DNA from: Selaginella moellendorffii
Lineage: Eukaryota; Streptophyta; Lycopodiopsida; Selaginellales; Selaginellaceae
DNA length: 64,000 nucleotides
Direction: 5' to 3'
Assembly: GCF_000143415.4 (NCBI RefSeq)
Contig: NW_003314400.1
Span: forward strand, 264,923 to 328,922
Of the stretch, positions 54,851-64,000 are shown in pieces. Numbering within the stretch: position 1 is the stretch's first letter; each line of letters starts with the position of its first letter. Below the pieces are notes generated by a model. It did not search any database. It had not been told where the DNA came from and was given only the letters and a program-made list of their open reading frames with translations. Made by a program: the position numbers and the translations under genes.

Positions 54851-56163
54851 AAGTTATCCGTCTCGATATCAGCATCCATGTTGAACGACATGCCATNNNN
54901 NNNNNNNNNNNNNNNNNNNNNNNNNNNNNNNNNNNNNNNNNNNNNNNNNNNNNNNNNNNNNNNNNNNNNNNNNNNNNNNNNNNNNNNNNNNNNNNNCGAT
55001 AGTGGAGAGAAGATACTGCAAACCGCAAGGAGCCATTCAATCACACAATTCCCACAGGTAAAGAAATGGCGTACCTGGCTTCGCTTGTGACGTCCACTGG
55101 TGACGAAGTTGACCATCCTGTAATCGTCAATCTGCCGGAAGCGGAACTTGTAAATAATTACAAAACTCTTGGTAAAAAACAAACCAATTCTGCGAGTGCG
55201 GCGTTGAGCTTTCCGTATCGTGGAGCGGTATTTGCGTTCATCTCCGACAGTAGGAAAACCGGATCAGGGTCAAGGTAGCTACACACAAAATTGTGAAAAC
55301 AAAGTAAGTAATATTGGATTGGTAGCACGTACTCTTCGATGTCTCTTTTCTTGGCCACGAGATCCATCTTCGTGAGGACATTCACATGAGGAAGTTCGAG
55401 TTGGACCATAGCAGACAAGGACGACAGGCATCCACTTATATACTTGGTAACATCCGAAACAAACTGCACAAGAACAAAAGCAAACTTCTGTCTGTCATAC
55501 ACCAAATCAATCCGAGTAGGAGCTACCTGAGAATCAAGGAGGTAGACCGCGCACAGATTAAAATCCCAGCGCTTAAGTTGTTCGACGAGGCTTTTAAACA
55601 CGGGGATGTGTGTGTAGAGCTCAATCTGACCTGTGTAATACCACTACAACTAAAACTAGTGAATAGAAACTACATAAACCTGGACAGTCGAAGACAACGT
55701 CATCGTCGATATAGTCTTCTAGTTTCTCCGCAAGCCAGTCGTCCATATTCTCCTCAAGATATCTACACTAGAAATGGTCAGCCAGAAATCCTTGTGTAGA
55801 AACTAACACCACGAAAGCTCTACTCAAATCTTACATGCAATAGATGAGGCCTCCGTTTGGTCCATAGTTAAATTCTTCCATCACATCCTCTAGAGGAACA
55901 AGCTCTCTTATATCTGATGAAAAATAGATCCAAACTAAAATCTTTGCAACACTGAAATCTTTACAGACCTGCAGCAACCGCGTATTTGAAATCCTCCGCC
56001 GCTGGCTCGAGATTGATCACATCCAGGTTCCGCCCGATCGTGTTGCAATGCTGCTGCAAATGGTAGCAATACGTCGACTGCAAGATCGAGATCAGAGATT
56101 GAGCACAGGAACCGCGAAATCTCACTCGCCTTGCCGCTGCCCGCCGTGGGCGTAGCGAGTCAT
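54847..56163 (-). pseudogene. GPN3 copy without a P-loop
   Basis: Duplicate of 38733-40021. Most exons are recognisable (for example [14 protein letters not shown] and YRMVNFVTS). In exon 1, about 19 bp coding for QLVIGPA are gone, which removes most of Walker A and shifts the frame. The exon 9 region is partly inside the 100-N gap. It cannot encode a working GTPase. Confidence 0.88.
54897..54996. other. Assembly gap of 100 N
   Basis: Exactly 100 undetermined bases, the usual placeholder for a gap of unknown size. It lies inside the right arm, in the last exon of the GPN3 copy. The true size could differ; the equivalent stretch in the left arm is about 100 bp. Confidence 0.98.
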
Positions 56164-56280
56164 TTTGAAAATGCCTAAGACCTAAACCTCGAGAAATATA
56201 CTCGGTATATTCATTGACAGTTTTCTTTTCCAAATTAGGGTTAAGTTAACATCCATCGGACGGTTAGAATTCAACTGGGT

Positions 56281-57815
56281 GTTACTTGCGTTTGAGCTCT
56301 TCAGCAGCGGTGGCGGCTTTGAGCGAGACTGGATTTGTGGAAGCCTTCAATGGATTCATGGCTGTTCTAGTTTTTGACATGTTCCATGCAGTAGTGACAA
56401 CATGGCCTGCGGTTGAAAGCCCCTCTTTTGTCAATTATCTAGAGCAAAGATTTCTCTTGATTCATCAAGCACAACAGTGATCAATCTAACCTGTGTGATA
56501 CGACTTGGCATGTTACTAGAGTTTTTCACGACATGACGTTCTTCCCAGCCAGCTCCAAAGCATCGAAAACTTTCACTGCGATCTCACATACAATGTGATC
56601 ATCCATTTTCTGGGAGAGATTGCGAAGAACTTGGCTTACCAAAGGCATCCAAAGTGGCAATTGCGGCTTCTCCACGCAACAGCCCGATCAATGCAGCCCC
56701 TGGCTTAGTTTTCAGCGCAGAGGAAGTGATCGATTCAGTGGCAGTGACAACTCCAGTGAGAAGACCACTCGCGAGCGTCTCAGTAATCTTTGAGATTTGC
56801 TTCGCACTAGTCAAAGAGCCAGTAAAAAGACTAGTCAAAGATAGTAAGCGCAAGAACTTACGTCCCGATGTTCTTCATTGTCTTGGGGCTGACCTTTGAC
56901 GGCTTTTTTTTCGGTTTGATGTGCTTCTGCATCAACAATCCGCTGCGCTCCGATCTGCGTCGCAATTAGTTCGCTCACCCAGAGGATTCCTCGCACGATA
57001 TGCCCCGAGCCACTGGCAATCGCCTTTGCGATCGCGCTTTGATAGTCATCGGCGTTGGGAGCCAGTTGCTCCAAGTAGTAGTTCTTCTTCTTCTTGTGAG
57101 CTTCACTCCAGCGATTCCTTGATTACCGTCACCTTGCACCATCTCCACGAGCTCCTCGTCTTGATCTTTCAGGAGCGCTGGAACTGGCACCAGCGAGCTA
57201 TAGCTTTCGAGGGCCAAATCCAGCTCCTTGAGATCGCATCTCCAGGGAGGGTGACACCTATTTGAGAACTTCCGCGCTTGACTTAAACGAGACCTTCTGT
57301 TTCCCTTCGCTGGAAGGTTGATCCTCATCTTCAACTGGCAGTCTCAAGCTAAAAACGTAGTGACTCTCGCTGAGCTTCAAGACTGGAGTGTCCTTCGCCA
57401 GCGGCCACTGGAGCTCGTCTCCAAGCCTGACGATGGCTGCGACCACGCTACCGTTCTGGACGATCCTTATGACGCTAAGATCTCCAGACGCGAGAAGAAC
57501 ACTTTCCGATCCAGCCTGATCGTGATCCATGAGTAAACCTTTGCATTTGGAAGTGTGACGAGAACTTCCAGGATAGAATTTGCCGCCGTTAAAGCTTCTT
57601 GCTCCATGGATCCATCGCTGGCTACTTGAGCTGCTGCATTTTCCTCCTCGGATATGGCTTCCACCGCTCTCGCCAGCGCCATGTCTTGATCATCTTGAGA
57701 AAGCTTTGGCTTTTTGCTTGGACTCCCACCATGATCGTCTACTGCTTGCTCACTACTCTCTGGAGCATTCTCTTTCTCCTTTGCGCTGGACGAGCGAGTT
57801 CTCCTGCGAGAAAGA
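56281..57815 (-). pseudogene. ERD7-like copy, decayed
   Basis: Duplicate of 36997-38616. All four exon regions are present, but there are several frameshifts (for example near 57260 and 57100) and deletions in the acidic loop and at the C-terminus (the TALS region reads without KTM). The original start is lost because homology ends inside exon 1 near 57815, leaving only a new upstream ATG. Confidence 0.9.
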
Positions 57816-58166
57816 GCTAATCGACTCATCCACTTCACTACACTACCTCACTCAAACTGTGTATTCTTTCCACCATAAAGCGACTAGCTCCTCTTCTCTC
57901 TAGCAAAAAAGGAAGACAAAGCACTAGAATCGATCGGGAATACAAAAGGTTGACATACATTGTCCACTCTTGCAAGAGTTAATTAGAAGCAATATCATTT
58001 TAGACAAGCTTTCAGGAAGTTAGGAAATACATTGACATGGATGGAGCAAGTATCTCAAATCCAGCCTCGACTATCTGTATAATCTCTTGACCTGCAATTT
58101 GTATGAGTAGTGATATTTCCCAGGTAACATAAGAGGTCAGCATTGGTGCTCGAAAGAAGCTCAAGG

Positions 58167-58520
58167 TTAGGTAAGAAGATTGGAAGCAAGAAAGTCATCA
58201 CGTACCAGATGGGTTTCTGGATTCAAGGCCATTGTATTCATGGCATAGCGCATCACCACCATTACGATTTTTCTGTCCTGGAAATCATCTGGGTAGATGA
58301 GGATCAAAAGGAAAAGGAATGTCGAAAGGACTTCGCGATCGATCAGCTGGAGCTTCCAAGACATCTCCCTATAACATCCAGCAGCGGCTCCATGCTCTTG
58401 CACGTAGAAATCTTTGGTGCGTAGGTACAGCGGCGAGGAGAGCTTCCTCCACAAAGGCGGAAGAATCCAGGTCGATCGATCGAAATAGAGATCGATTTCA
58501 AAACACACGGCCTGAAACAA
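58167..58520 (-). other. Uncharacterised open stretch, possible gene fragment
   Basis: A 117-codon frame on the minus strand. It includes a hydrophobic segment (LSTFLFLLILIYP) and a MRYAMNTMALNPETH piece that ends at a good splice donor (GTACGTG). A further open piece lies beyond (ELLSSTNADLLCYLGNITTH, near 58100-58160). These could be exons of one gene, but I recognise no family and no complete structure. Confidence 0.3.
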
Positions 58521-59959
58521 AAAAATTTAGTTGGGTCTCTGGCTGTGGATTCGAACCTGTGACCTTGTCAATATTTTTCTTTATTCTATATCCGTGACCT
58601 TGCCAATAATTTTCTTTATTTTAGCCGGATATCCGGCCAACAGGTTCCCATGCAAAGCGTTCATTAGTAGCTTCTTAATGTATCTCTAATTTTTAAATGA
58701 ATCGCAGTCTCGCTCGTGTTCGCTGCTCACGGACAGCGTAATTTCCGTAGAGAAGTTCCAATTTCTTGCGAAGTGTTCTCTGGAAGCGCTCCAAGTTTCC
58801 TAGGAAAAAGGTTATGATTGAGCATTTACTGCTCTTCAATGCCTGAATCTCGGGTACTGTTCTCAGATCTCTGCTTACCCTGGAGATTTTGCGAGTAAAT
58901 ACTCAACCATCTGTTTAAGATCCCCAATCTGCCAGATTTCTGCTAGCAAACACTCTTAAAACTCTCATGTCACCAGCAACTCTTGCAACTTCGCAGCTGT
59001 GACGAAGATTAACCTTGACAAATGCAAAGAGTTTTTGGCAAAGCTCATCTTGCCAAGAAATCCGAGCTGGATCCGGTAGAAGTTTTCTGAGCGTTTAACG
59101 GTGTGCTCCAGGAGACAAAAGCTGACAAATGTACAAGGAAAAGGCTGTGACGACATTGAAGCGAGACAATTCCATGCCTCGAGAGATTCCTCAATTCAAG
59201 CAAAGCGGGCGAAAAATGTCTAGATAATGCTTGTAGTCTGACAGGACAGTTGAAGAGAAGTACTCAATCGCTGGGTAGCTGCCCTGCAAAATTTCTGCTA
59301 GTAAACACTGTTAAAACTCTCATGTCACCAGTGCGAAGATCGAGTCCCTCTCATTAGAAACTTTAAAAAACAAAAAGTTTTAGTACTGTGGCGATTCTTT
59401 GCCTTATCCCTGGAATGAGGACACAAGAGCAGTATATAAGCCAGGGTCGGAAAGGATACATACTTACCTGGAGGGTCTTGGTGATCATGAAGGCCAATGG
59501 CCTGTTGGCCGGCCTACCATCTTCCCAAAGTGGAGGAGTGGATGTCGTAATTTGTGGGAGTTGAGGGCTCGCATATGCGTGGCCCTCTCCAAATTCAAGC
59601 TCTTAAGATGGAAACGTTGATTTCTGCTAAACAAGAGTTAGAACAGCAACTTGAATCTTTCAATCTTTATGATCTAACAAACAAGTTTTCAAGTCTCTGC
59701 GATCCCTTGCTGGAGAAAGTGAAGGACATATCGTCGTTTTCGATGTAGCCACCAAAGTCACTGTTCTTGGCTTGCCAGGTGCCTGACTATGAAGAGCACG
59801 GTGTCTAGATCGTCCAGTGCTTATAAGCAAAGCAAAGAACAAGAAATCAAAAGGAGCTTATGTGTGTGAACTAGTGGTGCTCGAATGCTGAATCCTGTGA
59901 TCCACGCAAGAACTTTGTCAATGACATGATAGCAGAGAGTAAGACTTACCTGTAGCATG
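58521..59959. other. Gene-poor stretch with an internal direct repeat
   Basis: No convincing gene. A segment of about 42 bp (ATTTCTGCTAGCAAACACTC and following) at 58937-58978 recurs at 59289-59330 with two differences. Surrounding sequence is only loosely similar. Broken frames on both strands suggest decayed coding DNA of unknown kind. Confidence 0.4.
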
Positions 59960-61080
59960 AAATCGACTCTAACATCGGGACTTCCAGACAGCCTTTCCAT
60001 CACCATACTACCATAGCTTTTCTTCTCTTTAGTGGGACTCTCCTCATCTACTGCAAGATCATTCGTAACTGTGTTAGAAGCGAATGCCAATGACACAAGA
60101 AGCATACATTTTCTATCCGAGCTTATCTTGAGCTCTGATAGCAAAACTTACAATGCATCCCAATATGTAGAGGCTTGCCTCCTTTGTGGTATGGAATAAA
60201 CTCCGGCTTCTTGTCGACGAAATCCTTTGATATCAGAGGTTCCGCTCTGTAATCACGAAGAAAGGATAGATGTAAATGCTTCTAACACAAAAGTATATTG
60301 ATACCTGTAAGTGACAGGATCAAATGGTTGAAATATGCTCATCATTTTCCTGCATGCTGGCACTTCTTCTTTGATGCCTTCATCTTCCCATTACTCATGA
60401 CCCATTCCTACGCAAATGCATTCAATATATGTTGCAACGTCCGTAAATCACACACGTACCCGATTCAAAGTGTACATTTCGGAGCTGAGAAACAATCCCA
60501 GTGGTGGTCCAACTGCGAAAAACGTGTCCACCTACAAGAAAGAAACTTATCAACAGCAAAGAATCAAGCCACCATGGTGTATCTGAAACAAAAGTTTTGT
60601 GTACTGAATTCGAGGGGTATGGTATTTTCAAGAAGGAGCTCGCTCTCCTTGTTTTGTTCCCAATGCTGCATTTGTTCCCAGTGACTTGAGTTCCTTTCTC
60701 AAGATCTCAACCTGCAAGCACAAGCTAGATCATATAGAAATGCCACAGGAGATCACGTTCTTTTACCTCTGAATGTAATGCCTTGACTCTCTTCGTCTCC
60801 ATGTCACTATCAGTGTCAGCTTCTGTAGTTGTACTAGAGTCTGATCCTTCCTTGCTACTGTCTCTTGAATCATGATCCGAGGAGTGACCAGGTTGCTCTG
60901 GCTCCGGTGGACAATGAAGCTCTCAAAACAGCTCTTGTGCAAGTGCAAATTCACCTTGGACCACCATATTACATATAGCAATTGCATCAAAGATATCCCC
61001 ATATTCCATAAGAAATGCAAGATCATTAGGCATCTGACCAGCCTTCAGTGTTTTCCACCACACATTCCGAGTTATCAACC
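59960..61080 (-). pseudogene. Partial DDHD phospholipase (SGR2-like)
   Basis: Exons on the minus strand fit the middle and late part of the plant SGR2-type phospholipase A1, a vacuole-associated enzyme needed for gravity sensing. They are a charged coiled-coil part (HSEVEILRKELKSLG, about 60690-60790), VDTFFAVGPPLGLFL (about 60470-60530, DDHD region), IFQPFDPVTYR (about 60305-60345), FVDKKPEFIPYHKGGKPLHIG (two fused pieces, about 60155-60250) and KSYGSMVMERLSGSPDV (about 59955-60050). Splice signals look usable between them. Both the N-terminal half and the final DDHD exons are missing, so this is a fragment or pseudogene. Confidence 0.55.
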
Positions 61081-62470
61081 ATGACATTCTTTCACTTTGC
61101 TTCCTTTACCACCTTCATTGCATTGCCAAAACTCGCTTTGCAACAGTGGTAAAGCATTGACCTGTAACATCACATTCATCTAACAAACAGATGAAACGAT
61201 TTAGATGGATGAAATTTCATAATTAACTACCAATGTAAATCAGCTGGAGGCTTATACTTTCATTTGCTAAGATGCTTCTGTAACCTGTTCATTAGTCAAA
61301 GAATCCCTTGCCATCTCTATGATGATCTTCTTATAGATATTGTTTTTTTTTTTTTTTGTCTTTCTTTTTTGCTCTTGGGGTTAAAGACACTAGAACTTTA
61401 ACTGCCTTTTCCAGTAAATTAGAGGTTAAGAATGCATTGATGTGAAGGGTGACAGTTTCTTTTTCCTGATAACTCCAACATTCTGAGAAAAAAAGATTCT
61501 TTGAATTTCATGGCAGAAAAAACCTGAAATTCATGTTTGCTCAGTGATCGATGGGGTTTAAGCTCATGAAAGAAAGATAAAAAGATGGCCTCTATGCATC
61601 AATTCATATCTGGAAAAAGTTTGAAGTAGTATTTCAAGTAAGCGGTGGAGTAGCCACTTTCCTTGTCCATCATGAGTCCTCAAAGTTACCACATGCTTGT
61701 AGTGGAAGGACACTCCATGGTTTGTTTGAGTTGTGTGGACTCAAACAAGAAAAACTTACTTGGCACATTGAATAGAGCCTTTTGGATTTTCTGTGTGAAC
61801 TTTGTAGCTTAGTGTCTAGTTGGAGTAGCTTTTGATTCAAATACTCAATGTGACAGAGCAAAGAGGAATAGAAAAAATGCAAAGCACTCATTTAAATAGC
61901 ATGCTTGTACCACCCTAGAAGGGTCCAATGAACAAACTAGTCACTCAATCCATATGGCATGGAATATCTCTGATCAACACAGCTTTGTCACTCTTTACTT
62001 GCCAGTAGTAGCCTCAAGATGTGAAACAATCATGTGCATGTGACCCAACCTCACAGTGCACTCCAAATGCCAACATAAGATCTCTAAACATGCTCACTCC
62101 AAAGTACTCAAGATGCTGAAAGAAACACATTTACTGTTTAAACAAAAGAACCCATATTCATAGAATAAATATAAACACACTTCAATCCAAGCCACACTCA
62201 ATACTTGTAAGAAACAAAACTTCTTTAGTCTAGAGCACACTCCAAGAAACATTGTTATATAGAATCCTTGAGGGGTGGGGGTGAGGCCCAACCTAACCCT
62301 CACTCCCTATTGTTTCTTGCTTTTATTCTCCAACTTTGAGATTCTTGAATGTGTTGAGAAGTGAATCCATGAATATGTAAGGATGAAAATTTAATTAGAG
62401 CAGTAAAGTTATACCACACACACTTGTAATTCATGAGCAATGACATGGATTAGGGCTTGTGAGGTGGTAG
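61081..62470. other. AT-rich stretch, no gene seen
   Basis: Contains a T15 run near 61350 and many short broken frames. I see no domain, RNA gene or clear repeat family. Confidence 0.5.
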
Positions 62471-62830
62471 AGTTAGCTCTTGCGAGCTGGTATGCCAACC
62501 ATCAGAGACAGTGCTGACTTGGTTCGTTGTTGTGCTGCGAGCAATTCCATTCGATCTGATTGATGGGTTTTTCGTGTCTCTGCCTCTGTTTCAGTACACT
62601 ACTTGTCGTTGAGCTTGTGGAGGTCTGAAAAAAAAAAAAAACCAAAAGATGAAAAAGAAAAACACTGTCAACATTTTTCTGCCTGGTCTCTCCTCAAGTC
62701 TCAGTTTTCTGATCGGGCCTCTCGTCTCCGTTGTTGTCATGGTCACGTATATATACATTATGTAATGTATGTTTTCTTCTTGGTATATATATGGTCATGG
62801 TCAAGAGAGTGAGATGAGAGCTTTTTTGGT
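62471..62830 (+). repeat. Segmental duplicate, copy 2 (matches 51127-51500)
   Basis: Starts AGCTCTTGCGAGCTGGTATG, as in copy 1, and runs in the same orientation. It is 11.3 kb from copy 1. The zinc finger gene itself was not copied, only its 3' flank and the gene downstream of it. Confidence 0.85.
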
Positions 62831-62895
62831 GTCCAAACCTTTACCTTGAAAATGAAAGTATCTTTTATAGTATATTCTAGGGTTTTAGGGTTTAT

Positions 62896-63468
62896 TTGAA
62901 ATTTAGGGCTTCGTTCCCTGCGGCTGGAGAATCACTTGCCTTCAAGGAGGCGATCCAAGCTGGAGGGACATCTCTAGGGGGCTCCCTTGATCTGAATGCT
63001 CTCGGTGGATCCTTGGGTGGATCTCTTGGAAAGACAGGAGTGGCACTTGGTGAGCAGCTGAGCACTCAAGTGAAAGGTGGACTCTGTGCCCTGGGTGGAA
63101 AGCATTGGAGCAGGGATTATCCTCTTTCGATTCAAATCCTCAACATTCGAGAGAAGCGAAAGGAGTCAACAGAATAAGCAAGGACCAATGGAAAAGGGCT
63201 GCAGAGAGTCAAAACTTTAAATAGCATGCTAACAAAGGGGCTACACATAGGGTTACATTTTGAGATGGAGAATGCAGGGGTCGGGATCGCGATAAGGGAT
63301 GGTCTCTATTGTCATGGTAGAGCGCTGCGTATGGGGTTTGGGATATGTGGCCTTTGTATTGGCATCGGTCTTGCTTGTATTGGCCATGCCATAGGAAAAT
63401 TTGCCAACAGCGTGGGCAAAGTTGCTGACTCCATGAGAAAGCTGTTGGAAACTAGTAGTTATTTGTAA
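62896..63468 (+). pseudogene. Glycine-rich repeat membrane protein, family member C, broken
   Basis: In the same frame, two open pieces are separated by one stop (63175-63177). The first (GESLAFKEAIQAGGTSLGG) equals the GKSLELKEALAEGG part of member B, and the second (GLYCHGRALRMGFGICGLCIG) equals its hydrophobic C-terminal part. The first piece has no ATG at its start, and about 80 bp around the stop look inserted. The second piece has its own ATG at 63226 and could give an 80 aa protein. Confidence 0.7.
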
Positions 63469-64000
63469 TTCTTATTAAATCTAATTTCCAACAAGTATAC
63501 GTATTGGAACTTTTAAGTTCGTTTATAGTGGATAGGATAGGGCGTGTTTGATCTCTAATTCTGTTACAAGTCATTTCCCAGGCACTGCAAGTTGGTTTTA
63601 AGGCTTAATTTGTGACTGGAAAAAAAAGAGTCACATCATGCCTCACTAGTGGGAGGGACGTTCTCTTATTATCAAAGGGTTTCTAAGGTGATCTCAGGTA
63701 CAGCTGTGTTGAACCTGCACTCCACAAAGTTGGACCTTTCCCAAACTTGGGGGGCAGCTGCACACACGTGTGGTTGGTCCATGTACATATACGTGAATAT
63801 AAAACTTTTCATGTAAAATGGAAAGTTTTTGTAAGTTATGAATGGATTTTTGTTTTGGTATGGTCATGCATGGTTTTGCATGTTATATATAAAAATCCAG
63901 CGTTACATTAGAGAGAGAGAGAGTGGGGTACATGTGACCATAGCCACATCAGTACCACACAAAACCATGATTTGTGCATAGCATGAATTGCACTCTTGGT
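63469..64000. other. Right end of the window, no gene seen
   Basis: AT-rich DNA with a short GA run near 63912. No coding potential or known repeat was recognised. Confidence 0.5.

Larger units (their letters stand above)
53257..57815 (-). repeat. Right arm of the large inverted duplication
   Basis: The reverse complement of 37041-42013. It carries copies of the PPR, GPN3 and ERD7-like genes in reversed order and direction. All three are damaged, and part of the GPN3 copy is hidden by the N gap. Confidence 0.9.

Noticed and set aside
58531-58580. tRNA-like GGTTCGAATCC box on the minus strand
   Set aside because: The five bases on either side of the loop do not pair, and no acceptor stem or D-arm can be drawn.
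1-64000. CRISPR arrays, bacterial operons or phage-like modules
   Set aside because: No regularly spaced short repeats, ribosome-binding sites or prokaryotic gene order is seen; spliced plant genes cover the window.

Overview
This is nuclear DNA from a vascular plant, most likely the lycophyte Selaginella (S. moellendorffii is my best guess). The evidence is indirect: land-plant gene families (MED16, plant ASPM, ERD7-type senescence proteins, methylesterases, a DUF26 receptor kinase), very short introns (about 45-75 bp), tightly packed genes, several intronless PLS-class PPR genes, and a 100-N assembly gap at 54897-54996. No database search was possible, so species and orthology are inference.

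Layout. 1-6.5 kb: the 5' part of a Ty1/copia element lies beside a broken duplicate of UMP synthase. The fuller UMP synthase gene (minus) has two apparent frameshifts. PPR debris and a decayed retropepsin follow. 6.5-16.3 kb: MED16 and ASPM, both minus, with only 76 bp between the ASPM stop and the MED16 start. 16.6-28.1 kb: a methylesterase-like alpha/beta-hydrolase cluster with five complete four-exon genes and at least four decayed copies, mixed with PPR debris and a patch of scrambled fragments of neighbouring genes. 28.2-36.8 kb: a small conserved-looking gene, a single-DUF26 receptor kinase, a membrane-tethered bZIP factor of the bZIP17/28 type, a PPR gene sharing a 131 bp divergent promoter with it, a small secreted peptide gene and a glycine-rich membrane protein.

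37.0-57.8 kb is dominated by a large inverted duplication. The left arm (about 37041-42013) carries intact ERD7-like, GPN3 GTPase and PPR genes. The right arm (about 53257-57815) carries decayed copies of all three in reverse order. The 11.2 kb between the arms holds an HAD-class acid phosphatase and a broken copy, a Crinkler-like P-loop NTPase plus nuclease gene, another PPR gene, a putative acylated protein, a three-zinc-finger RanBP2-type protein and a second glycine-rich membrane protein. 57.8-64 kb is mostly gene-poor, with a partial DDHD phospholipase (SGR2-like) and a third, broken, glycine-rich gene that arrived as a duplicate of the 51-52 kb segment.

The genes do not form one pathway. 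They cover housekeeping (UMP synthesis, Mediator, spindle, RNA polymerase assembly), organelle RNA processing (PPR), stress and ER signalling (bZIP, ERD7, kinase) and fast-evolving lineage-specific families. The most unusual items are the inverted duplication, the glycine-rich membrane family, the NTPase-nuclease gene and the conversion-like tract between two methylesterases.
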